Counted from the stretch's first letter, positions 26,643 to 34,659 are shown. The stretch: DNA of 64,000 bases from Bacilli bacterium (GCA_900767605.1 CAAFZT010000029.1:8343-72342); one strand, 5' to 3'. The notes: a model not told the origin generated them from the sequence alone. Numbers and translations: made by a program.

Positions 26643-26694
26643 TTAAATCTTTATGACTTTAATATACGACGAGTTTCCGAATCGTTATGACTAA

Positions 26695-26937
26695 CTACTC
26701 GAAAGATATTATCAAGTTATATACAGGCTGGTTTCCTTCAAATTCCACTAAATCTACTACACCAACATCTTTAAAAATCTTTCGCAGTTCTTCTTTTCCT
26801 GCTTCCAAGCATTCCTTGCCATAGAAAACTTTTATAACGTTGCAAGAAGAGATGTTCGCCGCATGGCTGAACGCGGTTTGGATGCAATCAGAAAAAACTA
26901 GACGAGGATGCAATAATTTGCCAGTCGGAAATCTCAA
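26695..26937 (-). CDS. Unrecognised 80-residue ORF, possibly a remnant
   Basis: TTG 26937 has GAAGGAG six to seven bases upstream, a good ribosome site, and the frame runs 80 codons to TAG. The product contains FSHAANISSCNVIKVFYG and KECLEAGKEELRKIFKDVG and ends in a beta-like VYNLIISFE. No membrane segment. I know no family for it. Neighbouring frames on the same strand are broken, so this may be the surviving end of a longer decayed gene rather than an intact one. Confidence 0.35.
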   Translation of the reverse strand: MRFPTGKLLHPRLVFSDCIQTAFSHAANISSCNVIKVFYGKECLEAGKEELRKIFKDVGVVDLVEFEGNQPVYNLIISFE

Positions 26938-26969
26938 TGCAATCTCCTTCTTTCACTCCTTTTTATGAT

Positions 26970-27336
26970 TTACTGTGGAACAAATGGTTTTGCTAAAGGA
27001 AATTTCTTCAACTTCCGACAGATGGTTTCGATTTCCCTTGGAATAGATTTTGGTTCAGTCCAATAAGCGTCTCTAGAGTTAAAAAAAACAAACCACAAAG
27101 TTTTGCAGATGCCACATATATCGAACCAGGATCCTTGTACATGGATTGTGTTTGTTTTGCCGTAAGCAAAATGTTGGAATTTTTTGGAAAACGTCAAAGA
27201 AATCAGCATAAGTTCCGCCAACGCTTTTAAGAAATCTTTCGGGGGAGGATTCTTCGTTTGACTTGTCCGACATCCATCGTTCAGTGCCGCGCTGCGATTG
27301 TGTCGCGAACAGACGCTGCAATTTTGAAAGGATCAA
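26970..27336 (-). pseudogene. Frame-broken coding remnant
   Basis: Two minus-strand frames overlap. One (27336 to 27079, TTG) reads LSKLQRLFATQSQRGTERW then turns into poor-quality sequence; the other (open 27332 to 26970, first ATG 27221) includes QNCSVCSRHNRS, PPPKDFLKALAELMLISL, and KSIPREIETICRKLKKF. A single +1/-1 shift would join them. The second frame carries a CxxC and a later CGIC pair, suggesting a lost zinc-binding protein. Family unknown. Confidence 0.3.
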
Positions 27337-27371
27337 GAGGCTCTTTACCCCGTGGATGGGACTGAAAAGAC

Positions 27372-27487
27372 AAAAAAGGCACCCATCTGGATGCCCTGTT
27401 CGTCTAACGCCTTAAGGGTATAACTTTGGGCGGCCGCTTTCGCAAAACCGCCTTAAACCACCTTAGACGTTAGATGGCCATTATTAC
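27372..27487 (-). ncRNA. Candidate structured RNA or attenuator ending in an intrinsic terminator
   Basis: On the minus strand several arms pair exactly: CGTCTAA (27469-27463) with TTAGACG (27407-27401); CCTTAA/TTAAGG arms (27451-27456 and 27412-27417); GGCGG/CCGCC (27452-27448 and 27433-27429) capped by a GC-GAAA-GC hairpin. The 3' end is a GC-rich hairpin with six T. CCATCT near the 5' end (27477-27472) can pair with AGATGG inside the terminator (27388-27383), which would prevent termination. It begins just beyond the yneF terminator. It does not match any riboswitch, SRP, 6S or RNase P RNA consensus I know. Downstream are only broken frames. Confidence 0.5.
27378..27395 (-). terminator. 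Intrinsic terminator of the candidate RNA
   Basis: Minus strand GGCATCCA-GA-TGGGTGCC with one mismatch, followed by TTTTTT (27377-27372). Confidence 0.75.
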
Positions 27488-27492
27488 AAAAA

Positions 27493-27511
27493 GCACGCTA
27501 TTATAGCGTGC
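27493..27511 (-). terminator. Intrinsic terminator overlapping the yneF stop codon
   Basis: Perfect GCACGCTA/TAGCGTGC stem with a three-base loop, the loop being the yneF stop itself, then TTTTTG on the minus strand. Confidence 0.85.
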
Positions 27512-27725
27512 TGTTTTTCTTCATGGAATTCATGATTTTGCGAATGTCCGCTTCGCTGGGCTTACGTCCCATTTGAAGGTACATTGCACGAATCATTTGT
27601 TCGTTGATTGGAGGGTTCTTTTGGATTTCCTTTTTGATAATGACTCTAGCGCCGAAGAAACCGCCTACTAGGCCCAAAATCAATGCAGCGAGAACGAGGC
27701 AAAACCAGCCAACGTTCCATTCCAT
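27501..27725 (-). CDS. YneF/UPF0154 small membrane protein
   Basis: One N-terminal transmembrane helix (LVLAALILGLVGGFFG) followed by the conserved cytosolic block PPINEQMIRAMYLQMGRKPSE that defines UPF0154. The 74 residues are normal. The function is unknown, but the family is nearly universal in Bacilli and Mollicutes. Its start touches the efp stop, so it is co-translated with efp, and a terminator is built into its last codons. Confidence 0.9.
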   Translation of the reverse strand: MEWNVGWFCLVLAALILGLVGGFFGARVIIKKEIQKNPPINEQMIRAMYLQMGRKPSEADIRKIMNSMKKNSTL

Positions 27726-28288
27726 TAGTTGGCCCTCCCGTCGTATTTGCCAGTGGTGGTATCGACGGAGATCTTATCGCCTTGGTTGATGAAGAGAGGG
27801 ACGCGGATGTTCATTCCGGTTTCAAGCTTAGCATCTTTGGAGCCGCCGTTAGAAACGGTGTCGCCACGGACGCCCGGCTCACATTCAACAACCGTTAAAG
27901 CAACTTTAGACGGAAGTTGAACATCCAAGATTTCATCTTCGTATGAGACGATGGTCACTTCTTGGTTCGGGGCGAGGAAGGGGATGATGTCGCCATAGTT
28001 ATTTTTGGCGAGTTCGGCTTGTTCATAGGTTTTGCCGTCCATAAAGACAAGGGTTTCGCCGGAATCATAAAGATATTGCATGATTTTCTTGTCGATGTGA
28101 ATGTCTTCGACTCCATAGCCCGAGTTTCTGGCGAGCTCGGTGATGGCTCCAGTGCGCAAATTTTTGACTTTGACTTTGGCGACCATTTTTCTCATGGCCG
28201 TTTTGTTAAGAAGGATATCGATAACACGATAAAGATTTCCTTCATCAATGAAATAATTGCCAGGACGTAATTCGGTAACGTTGATCAT
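27725..28288 (-). CDS. efp: Translation elongation factor P with atypical tip loop
   Basis: Rescues ribosomes stalled at polyproline. Three beta-barrel domains are visible, with VIDILLNKT in domain I, KVKVKNLRTG, and the C-terminal signature region VRGDTVSNGGSKDAKLETG. The 187 residues align without gaps to Bacillus EF-P over the first 47 positions, which shows that the tip loop KPGKG is replaced by KTAMR: residue 32, normally the modified Lys, is Met. AGGAG is seven bases upstream of ATG. Proline-rich proteins are encoded nearby (hrcA tail, Fic-like protein), so a working factor is expected. Confidence 0.93.
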   Translation of the reverse strand: MINVTELRPGNYFIDEGNLYRVIDILLNKTAMRKMVAKVKVKNLRTGAITELARNSGYGVEDIHIDKKIMQYLYDSGETLVFMDGKTYEQAELAKNNYGDIIPFLAPNQEVTIVSYEDEILDVQLPSKVALTVVECEPGVRGDTVSNGGSKDAKLETGMNIRVPLFINQGDKISVDTTTGKYDGRAN

Positions 28289-28324
28289 TTTTCTACTCCT
28301 AAAAGCGTATCAAACGCGGTAGAT

Positions 28325-28330
28325 ATTATA
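28325..28330 (-). promoter_or_regulatory. -10 box upstream of efp
   Basis: TATAAT on the minus strand between the hydrolase gene and efp, 36 bases before the efp ATG. The -35 match is poor. Confidence 0.35.
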
Positions 28331-28347
28331 AATAAATTTATAATCCG

Positions 28348-29004
28348 TTAAAAGCCCCAGTTCTTTGAAGAAAGATAGGGGTTATATTGCAACTCATTTT
28401 CGAGGGTGGTTTTCGGGCCGTGTCCTGGGAAAACGGAAGTATTTGGTGGCAATTTCATCAATTTTCCCAAGGAATCATCGCGAAGCCGGGGCGCAGAACC
28501 CGCAAGGTCATCACGTCCAATGCCCAAATGAAACAACGTATCCCCGGTGAAACATAGGTCGAGTTCTGAAAAATAAAAGCAGCAGGAACCTACTGTATGG
28601 AAGGGCGTATGAAGGACCTGGCAACGAAGAGGACCCTCAAAAAGTTCCAATCCATCATATATTTCTTGTGCCTTCCCTCCCCAAACGAAGGGCTCGCCAA
28701 TTAAATCTTCGGAGGCGTTTCGCTTTGGGGAAGATAAACAAGGAATATCCTGGGTATGAAGAAATACCGGGATTTCTTGGCAACCGCCGGTTCGCTGAGA
28801 TAAGCCATAAATATGGTCGAAATGCCCGTGGGTCAATAAGATTCCTAGGCATCGACTATAATGTTTTTGTATAAATTTTCCAATGCGATCTGCACGATTG
28901 TCACCCGTGTCGATAACAATGCAGGGGCCGTCTTCTTCCCCTAGACAATAAACATTAGACCAAAAACCTCCGTTATAGAGGTTTGTTACTTTGTAATTGC
29001 TCAT
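28348..29004 (-). CDS. MBL-fold metallo-hydrolase, glyoxalase II-like
   Basis: Zinc-dependent hydrolase of the metallo-beta-lactamase fold: ILLTHGHFDHIYGL (HxHxDH), HTPFHTVGS, CFTGDTLF and VFPGHGPKTTLENE supply the metal ligands. The C-terminal pattern resembles the YcbL/YqgX group related to hydroxyacylglutathione hydrolase; the substrate cannot be deduced. The 218 residues are typical. The ATG overlaps the end of the upstream membrane-protein gene by four bases. Confidence 0.85.
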   Translation of the reverse strand: MSNYKVTNLYNGGFWSNVYCLGEEDGPCIVIDTGDNRADRIGKFIQKHYSRCLGILLTHGHFDHIYGLSQRTGGCQEIPVFLHTQDIPCLSSPKRNASEDLIGEPFVWGGKAQEIYDGLELFEGPLRCQVLHTPFHTVGSCCFYFSELDLCFTGDTLFHLGIGRDDLAGSAPRLRDDSLGKLMKLPPNTSVFPGHGPKTTLENELQYNPYLSSKNWGF

Positions 29005-29399
29005 AGCGTGATAATCAGTTCATCAAAATGCTCACTCGCGTAAGAATAACTATACCAATTCATCCAAATAGAATCGGCCATTTCTTTGTTTTGTCTTAGT
29101 TCCTCGTTATACCAGGCGATTTCTTTCGTGACCTTTTTTAGTTCGGATTCTTTGCTTTCGTCGTTTTTAGCTTCGAGATAACGAGACATTAAGTCCTCTC
29201 GGTTTTGCAAGGATATTTCGTAAGCTTTTTGATTGCCGAATGCATGATAGGTAACGCTAGTAAGATTAAAAACAAAAGCCATCCCCAAAATCAAAGAAGA
29301 AAATGCACCGATCCCTTCAGGGATTTTTTTCTTCTTGGTTAATACACTTAGGGGGATAAACCCAAGGGAAACAATGGTGATGAAAAAGAAAAGAAGCAT
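29001..29399 (-). CDS. Small membrane protein of unknown function
   Basis: 132 residues with two hydrophobic segments (LLFFFITIVSLGFIPLSVL and a second at about residues 32-52), then a charged region about residues 70-105 likely to be helical (LMSRYLEAKNDESKESELKK), possibly coiled-coil. I know no family for it. It is coupled to the downstream hydrolase by a four-base overlap. No Shine-Dalgarno precedes ATG 29399. Confidence 0.6.
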   Translation of the reverse strand: MLLFFFITIVSLGFIPLSVLTKKKKIPEGIGAFSSLILGMAFVFNLTSVTYHAFGNQKAYEISLQNREDLMSRYLEAKNDESKESELKKVTKEIAWYNEELRQNKEMADSIWMNWYSYSYASEHFDELIITL

Positions 29400-29417
29400 G
29401 CTTTAGTTTAACAAAAA

Positions 29418-29437
29418 AATAAGGCCGAGGCCTTATT
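29418..29437 (-). terminator. Intrinsic terminator at the end of rpmG
   Basis: AATAAGGCC/GGCCTTATT stem with a two- to four-base loop, flanked by A and T runs on both sides. It includes the rpmG stop codon and could work in both directions. Confidence 0.85.
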
Positions 29438-29591
29438 TTTTCTCTTTGTGCAACGTCTTTTCCCTGCAACGGTGGCAATATTTTTTGATTTCCATTTTAG
29501 CAGGGTGAGAGTGCTTATTACGGGTGGTGATGTAATTTTCTTCACCGCACACGGTGCACTTCAAGATGACTTCATCGCGTTTGCTGGCCAT
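29433..29591 (-). CDS. rpmG: 50S ribosomal protein L33
   Basis: Small zinc-ribbon ribosomal protein, 52 residues, with all four metal-binding Cys (CTVCGEENY and CHRCREKTLH), so it is the zinc-requiring C+ form. ATG 29591 follows GGGAG; a longer in-frame reading to 29630 adds 13 residues that do not belong to L33. It is a single-gene transcript ending in a terminator. Confidence 0.95.
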   Translation of the reverse strand: MASKRDEVILKCTVCGEENYITTRNKHSHPAKMEIKKYCHRCREKTLHKEKK

Positions 29592-29674
29592 TTTTCTTCT
29601 CCCTCTATTGAGCGTTGATGAGTTTACCATAGTAAAAAGGGAAAATCTATAAGCAAAATCGGGCGAAAAGGCAT

Positions 29675-29680
29675 TACAAT
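29675..29680 (+). promoter_or_regulatory. -10 box of ispG, six bases from the start codon
   Basis: TACAAT (five of six matches) ends six bases before ATG 29687; a transcript would begin at or next to the start codon. No Shine-Dalgarno is present. The -35 is weak. Confidence 0.5.
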
Positions 29681-29686
29681 GAAGTT

Positions 29687-30742
29687 ATGGTAAAACGCAA
29701 AGACACAAGACCTGTTCACGTTGGGAACATTCAACTGGGCGGACAAGAAAAAATATTGATTCAAAGCATGTGCTCCATTAAAACGAGTCGCACGGATCTC
29801 GTGGCAGAGCAGCTTCGAAAATGCCGCGAACTTGGAGCCGATTTAATGAGACTTTCCGTCCTAGACGAAGAGGATGCAAAAGCTTTCTCTATTTTGAAAA
29901 AGGAAACCACTATTCCTTTAATCGCCGATATTCACTTTGACTATCGTTTGGCACTTTGCGCCATCGAAAATGGGGCAGACGCCATCCGCGTCAACCCCGG
30001 CAACATCGGCTCCAAAGAACGAATTTGGCAAATTGCCGCAAAATGTGCCTCTAAAAGGATTCCCATTCGCATCGGCGTGAACTCTGGCTCTTTGAAAAAA
30101 GATGCTAATGCTAACGAATCGCGCCCTGCATCCGCAATACAGCTGATGGATGATTTATCCGAATGCGTCGCGATTTTTGAAGAGATGGGTTTCCATGATT
30201 TGGTCTTATCCGCCAAAGGAAGCAATGTTCTTGAAACCGTGGAAGCCTATAAAGAGGCCTCCAAACGTTTCCCTTACCCCCTTCATTTAGGAATCACGGA
30301 AGCGGGGCCTAAAGACATCGGCCTTATCCGTTCCACTGCCGGACTTGCCCCCTTATTAATGGAGGGAATCGGTGACACCATTCGTATCTCCCTTAGCGAT
30401 GCTCCAGAAGAAGAAATTAAAGCCTGCTGCCGCCTTTTACATGATTTGGGGCTAAAACCAGATTACCCGACCTTCATTTCCTGCCCCACGTGTGGGAGAA
30501 CCCAAGTAAATTTGATTCCTACGGCCAAGGCGCTTCAATCTTATATGGAAGAAAACCACATCAATAAAACGGTTGCCGTAATGGGGTGCGTCGTCAATGG
30601 TCCCGGCGAAGCCAAACACGCGGACTTAGGGTGCGCGGGCGGAAAAGGATGCTGGGTTATCTTTCAAAAAGGAAAGATCCTTAAGGAAGTAAAAGACGAG
30701 GAGATTATCCCCGCCATGATCGAAGAATTGAAAAAACTTTAG
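29687..30742 (+). CDS. ispG: 4-hydroxy-3-methylbut-2-enyl diphosphate synthase
   Basis: Iron-sulfur enzyme of the MEP pathway, converting MEcPP to HMBPP. The TIM-barrel domain has IQSMCSIKT and ADIHFDYRLAL; the C-terminal 4Fe-4S ligands are CPTCGRTQ, and MGCVVNGPGEAKHADLG. The 351 residues fit the bacterial short form. It appears to be transcribed alone from a near-leaderless promoter. Its stop abuts the stop of the convergent helicase gene with no base between. With dxs and ispH it shows that isoprenoids come from the MEP route. Confidence 0.95.
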   Translation: MVKRKDTRPVHVGNIQLGGQEKILIQSMCSIKTSRTDLVAEQLRKCRELGADLMRLSVLDEEDAKAFSILKKETTIPLIADIHFDYRLALCAIENGADAIRVNPGNIGSKERIWQIAAKCASKRIPIRIGVNSGSLKKDANANESRPASAIQLMDDLSECVAIFEEMGFHDLVLSAKGSNVLETVEAYKEASKRFPYPLHLGITEAGPKDIGLIRSTAGLAPLLMEGIGDTIRISLSDAPEEEIKACCRLLHDLGLKPDYPTFISCPTCGRTQVNLIPTAKALQSYMEENHINKTVAVMGCVVNGPGEAKHADLGCAGGKGCWVIFQKGKILKEVKDEEIIPAMIEELKKL

Positions 30743-32122
30743 TTATTTCCCTTCTAGTTTTTGTTTCGCCCTTTGCGCGTAACGAGCATCCTTTTTGGCT
30801 TTAATTGATTTTTGGATGGCTTTCCGGCGGTACTTGTTCTTCACTTTTTCCACCGCGCGCATTTGCTTCTTTTTATAGCCGGGTTTCACGGTTTTCGAGG
30901 AAGTTTTTGCCTTGGCGATTTTAACTTCCTTCAATTCCTCTTCCGAGAATTTTTTCTTCCCGGAGAATTTCTTTTTGGCATCCAACCCCAATTCGTTTTT
31001 CTCAAGGCGGTCATTCTTTAAGATATAGTAATCGAAAGGTAGGCCTTGGCTGAGCAATTCTTTGGGACGAGAAAGGGAATCTACGTTATAGAAAACCCAG
31101 GAATCACCGGTTTTATCGAATCGACCGGTTCTTCCCGCGCGATGATAGTAATAGGAAAGATCCATGGGCAAATCCACAGAAATTACATCCGTTACGTTAT
31201 CCAAATCAATGCCACGGCTTAGCAAGTCGCTGCACACAACAATTTGATATTCGTCAGCGCGGATTCTTTTCAAAACCTGTTTTCTTTCTCGGCTGTCTAA
31301 ATCGCCTGAGAAATAGGTAACGGAATATTTCTTGGCTTTCAATCCTTCGTATATGGTTTTGACGTCTTCTTTTTTAGAGGCGAAGACAAGGCAAAAATAG
31401 GGGCGTCGAATATCGAGAAACTTGGATAGTGCTTCCACGGTGCCGACATGCCTAACATCAACGAAATGATGAGCAACGCGGGAACTGGTTTTTTGCTCTT
31501 CTCCCTCGTACAAAAATTCGGAGCCAATATATTTTTCAAGTTGAAGCTTAAGATTTTCGTTCATGGTCGCAGAAAACACCATGGTTTGAACGTTTTCTGG
31601 AAGTTTTTGATAAATTTCATCGATGTCTTGGAAGTATCCGAGTTCTAAAAGCATATCCGCTTCATCCAAAACAAGGCTGCGAACTCCATGCAAATCAAAA
31701 ACATATTCCTGCGAAAGGAGCTCTTTTAAACGGCCGGGGGTTCCCACAATCATTTGAGGGGGGACAGTTTGTCCTTCTTTATTTTGGGCGATTTCGGTTT
31801 CGCTAGAGAAGAGTCGCACTTTGAAGGTGGGGAAGAAACGGGTAAAAGCGAAGGCAAAGTCATAAACCTGACGTGCCAATTCTCGACTCGGACAAATAAT
31901 AATCGACTGTAAACGGGGCAAATGCGTGTCAATTTTTTGCAAAATGGGAATCAAATAGGAATGGGTTTTCCCACTCCCCGTTTCACTTTGGCAAACAATG
32001 CGTTTGCCTTGCAACGCCTTGGGAATGACCCGAGACTGCACCGGGGAAGGCGAAGTGTAGCCCATTTTTTCCAGTGCGCTCGTTAGCGCTGAACTTAAGT
32101 TAAATTCTTTAAAGGATTTCAT
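30743..32122 (-). CDS. DEAD-box RNA helicase, CshA/CshB-like
   Basis: ATP-dependent RNA helicase. N-terminal Q motif region (FKEFNLSSALTSALEKMGY), Walker A CQSETGSGKTHS, DEAD box VLDEADML, SAT (VFSATM) and C-terminal HRAGRTGRFDK are intact. A long Lys/Arg-rich tail from about residue 385 (KKKFSGKKKFSEEELKEVK and beyond) should bind RNA, as in cold-shock helicases involved in ribosome assembly and RNA decay. ATG 32122 has no Shine-Dalgarno, but a TATAAT lies eight bases before it. Confidence 0.92.
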   Translation of the reverse strand: MKSFKEFNLSSALTSALEKMGYTSPSPVQSRVIPKALQGKRIVCQSETGSGKTHSYLIPILQKIDTHLPRLQSIIICPSRELARQVYDFAFAFTRFFPTFKVRLFSSETEIAQNKEGQTVPPQMIVGTPGRLKELLSQEYVFDLHGVRSLVLDEADMLLELGYFQDIDEIYQKLPENVQTMVFSATMNENLKLQLEKYIGSEFLYEGEEQKTSSRVAHHFVDVRHVGTVEALSKFLDIRRPYFCLVFASKKEDVKTIYEGLKAKKYSVTYFSGDLDSRERKQVLKRIRADEYQIVVCSDLLSRGIDLDNVTDVISVDLPMDLSYYYHRAGRTGRFDKTGDSWVFYNVDSLSRPKELLSQGLPFDYYILKNDRLEKNELGLDAKKKFSGKKKFSEEELKEVKIAKAKTSSKTVKPGYKKKQMRAVEKVKNKYRRKAIQKSIKAKKDARYAQRAKQKLEGK

Positions 32123-32130
32123 ACCGCACG

Positions 32131-32136
32131 ATTATA
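32131..32136 (-). promoter_or_regulatory. -10 box of the DEAD-box helicase gene
   Basis: Minus-strand TATAAT with eight bases to the ATG; no Shine-Dalgarno in between, so a near-leaderless transcript is expected. The -35 is poor. Confidence 0.5.
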
Positions 32137-32182
32137 TAGGAAATCTCTTCATTTTTCCTAGATTCTCAACGAAAATACTTGC

Positions 32183-33049
32183 ATGGATGTCTTACTTCTC
32201 GAACCAAACGGATATTGCTCTGGCGTGCAAAGGGCCTTCTTTCTCGCTTTAAGGCTAAGGAAGGAACAACCCAACGTTGAAATTTATTGCCTTGGGATGC
32301 TTGTTCACAACGAGGATTCCATGATGGAATTTCAAAACCATCACATTCATATTATCGATGAGAGAAAAGAAAATTTAGAAGTCGCCTTGAAGAGCATCCC
32401 CAACGGCTCCTACGTGATCTTTTCTGCCCACGGGCACCCCTTGGGTTGGGAAAAATTGGCAGCGGAAAAAAATCTTAAAATATTAGATTGCACTTGTCCT
32501 TTCGTGGAAGCAAACCGAGTGGCTGGGGCTTCCCTCCGGTCCTCTTTCTTCTATTTTGGGGTAAAAGGCCATTTAGAAGCCGATGCGTTTATGGCCAATA
32601 ACCCCAATGCTATTTTTATCGATGTGGTCCACCCTGAACTCAAAAGCATCGACATTATTCCATCCATCGTCTATCCCGCCATATGCCAAACTACGATTTC
32701 TGGAGAGGAAATAGAATCCGCGATTTCTTTTTTATCCAAAAAAGGAATTTCGATTCAATTGATTAAATCCCAATGCCAAAGCACGTATTTACGGCAAAAG
32801 ACAATTATGGATTTGCCAGAATCCATTACCACTTTAGTGGTCCTTGGCAGCCCTCGTTCCAATAATTCGGTTAAATTGTACGAAATCGGGGTAAAGAAAA
32901 ACCTCCGCTGCTACCTTGTTAGGAATCTTGCAGAACTTCAAAATATTTCCTTTAAAAAAGGCGAGAGAATCGCCCTTTCTAGCGGCGCTTCCACTTCGCC
33001 ATCCATCCTAAAGGAATGTTACGATTATTTATCGGCTATGCAACGCTAG
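32183..33049 (+). CDS. ispH: 4-hydroxy-3-methylbut-2-enyl diphosphate reductase
   Basis: Last MEP-pathway enzyme; reduces HMBPP to IPP and DMAPP using a 4Fe-4S cluster. The three cluster Cys are in EPNGYCSGVQRA, LDCTCPFVE and KSQCQSTYLRQ; SAHGHP and GHLEAD carry the substrate His residues. The 288 residues fit. No Shine-Dalgarno is evident before ATG 32183. The 3' end overlaps the convergent trmK by 14 bases. Confidence 0.95.
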   Translation: MDVLLLEPNGYCSGVQRAFFLALRLRKEQPNVEIYCLGMLVHNEDSMMEFQNHHIHIIDERKENLEVALKSIPNGSYVIFSAHGHPLGWEKLAAEKNLKILDCTCPFVEANRVAGASLRSSFFYFGVKGHLEADAFMANNPNAIFIDVVHPELKSIDIIPSIVYPAICQTTISGEEIESAISFLSKKGISIQLIKSQCQSTYLRQKTIMDLPESITTLVVLGSPRSNNSVKLYEIGVKKNLRCYLVRNLAELQNISFKKGERIALSSGASTSPSILKECYDYLSAMQR

Positions 33050-33722
33050 CCCGATTCTTTTCATCGCGAATCAATCGATATAAATCCAAATAGTAGTCCC
33101 GTTTCTCGCGGGGCAAATTCAAATTCAAAATATCATTGACGTGTTTCAGTTGAATTTTGAGCCAATTTTCGAAGATTTCACCGCGTTTTTTTCGAAGTAT
33201 CGGGCCGAAAAGAAGATCGCTTCGGCTGTATTCAACGGCGACATCCGTTTTGACAAAACGAATAATGGTATAGAAGATTTTATCTTCGTAAACCATGGTT
33301 TCTTCGTCGATTTTATATCCAAGCGCAGTCACGCGCTTTCTTACGGATACTAGATCTTTGTGAGGGTCTACGATAATAGTTTGAACATGGAACAATTTTT
33401 CGGTGTGTGCTTCCAAAATGTCGCAAGCAAGCATTCCACCCATCCCACAAATCAAGACGGTGTCTACTCCCTCGTTAAGGTCGGATATTCCATCACTTCG
33501 GCTACAATCAATATGACCCTCTAACCCACTTTCTTGAATTGCGTGAGTCATATGCAAAAAAGGACCCGTTTTATTTTCGACCGCTTGAGCCCAAGATACA
33601 GTTCCCGTTTCACATAAATAGATCGGAAGCTGTGCATGATCGCTTCCGATATCGGCGATATAACTGTTTTTTGGGACAAGATTAGCGATGGATTGAAGTC
33701 TTTTGGATAATTTCTTAGGCAT
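33036..33722 (-). CDS. trmK: tRNA (adenine-22-N1)-methyltransferase TrmK
   Basis: SAM-dependent methyltransferase for m1A22 in tRNA (YqfN in Bacillus). Starts SKRLQSIANLVPKNSYIADIGSDHAQLP, the SAM-binding motif I, then CGMGGMLACDIL; a C-terminal coiled-coil-like extension follows. The 228 residues fit. It follows the second sigma gene with an eight-base overlap; the order rpoD-trmK is conserved in Bacilli, with an extra sigma gene inserted here. The ribosome site GGAG lies in the end of that gene. Confidence 0.9.
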   Translation of the reverse strand: MPKKLSKRLQSIANLVPKNSYIADIGSDHAQLPIYLCETGTVSWAQAVENKTGPFLHMTHAIQESGLEGHIDCSRSDGISDLNEGVDTVLICGMGGMLACDILEAHTEKLFHVQTIIVDPHKDLVSVRKRVTALGYKIDEETMVYEDKIFYTIIRFVKTDVAVEYSRSDLLFGPILRKKRGEIFENWLKIQLKHVNDILNLNLPREKRDYYLDLYRLIRDEKNRASVA

Positions 33723-34650
33723 CGTCGTCTCCTAAAGCCTTCCTCATTTTGGATAAGGCAGTTTCTCGAATTTGGCGCACGCGTTCTCGGCTGATTCCAT
33801 ACCGATTTCCCACTTCTTGCAAAGAAAGCGGAGCATCTCCATTTAAACCGTAGAGTAAACGAATGAATTCGCGCTCCCTATCGGTTAAAGCAGCTAAAAC
33901 ACTAGCCACAGTTTTTTCGTCTTCTTCTTGAAGAATACTTTTGTCGACATCGGAATCCGAGTCGGGAATTAAGTCTTGCAGAGAATAAGAATCGTTTTCA
34001 GGGCCGATGGGGTTATCGGTGGACACCACTTGAAGAGGCATCTTTAAAAGGGATGCCACCTGTTCCGGGGTAAATCCCTCCATCGATTCGGCGATTTCTT
34101 TGGAGGAAGGCTCGCGCATCAATTTTTGTTCCAATTGTTTTTTGGCGCGGTTAACCTGAGAATACTGGAGTATTTTTTCTTCGGGAATTCGAATCGCGTG
34201 ACCATTTGCCATAATCGTGTGCGAAATTTCATCGCGAATCCCACGAGTAGCATAGGTTGTAAAACGGGCTTTCCGATAATCAAATAGTTCTGCCGAATGC
34301 AATAATCCCACATTTCCCGCCGAAATCAAATCGATAAGCGGCAAACCGCGATTCGTGTATTCCTTGGCGATGGAAATCACGAGACGAAGATTGCCGTTGG
34401 CCAGCTGTTTTGCCGCTTCTTTAGCGGAAGCTTTCTCTTCCAAGGAGGCCTCGACACTCCGGCCCTTCAGGATGGCTTCACCAAGGTTTTTTTCTTCTTC
34501 CTCTGTCAAAAGGGGAAGGTTAGCAATCCGACTTAAATAGTTTTCTACTTCTCCTTTTTGACTAAGGTGATTTCCCTTCGCCTTTTTAGGGGAACGAGCA
34601 TTGGAACTGATATTCCCCTGTGATGAAAGCTTGGTATCCTGAATGGCCAT
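33715..34650 (-). CDS. RpoD-like sigma factor paralogue
   Basis: Sigma-70 family protein of 311 residues directly after rpoD. Region 1.2 is VENYLSRIANLPLLTEEEEK, region 2 includes NLRLVISIAKEYTNRG and LIDLISAGNVGLL, and a region-4 helix-turn-helix reads LQEVGNRYGISRERVRQI. It lacks the long acidic region 1.1. In region 2.3-2.4 the aromatic pair that melts the -10 box (WW in the neighbouring RpoD, TYATWWIRQAI) is replaced by Arg-Gly (TYATRGIRDEI), and the -10-reading residues also differ. It is probably a group 2 alternative sigma with changed promoter preference; it is not a known sporulation sigma by position. GGAG lies about seven bases before the ATG. Confidence 0.85.
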   Translation of the reverse strand: MAIQDTKLSSQGNISSNARSPKKAKGNHLSQKGEVENYLSRIANLPLLTEEEEKNLGEAILKGRSVEASLEEKASAKEAAKQLANGNLRLVISIAKEYTNRGLPLIDLISAGNVGLLHSAELFDYRKARFTTYATRGIRDEISHTIMANGHAIRIPEEKILQYSQVNRAKKQLEQKLMREPSSKEIAESMEGFTPEQVASLLKMPLQVVSTDNPIGPENDSYSLQDLIPDSDSDVDKSILQEEDEKTVASVLAALTDREREFIRLLYGLNGDAPLSLQEVGNRYGISRERVRQIRETALSKMRKALGDDDA

Positions 34651-34659
34651 TATTTCTCC

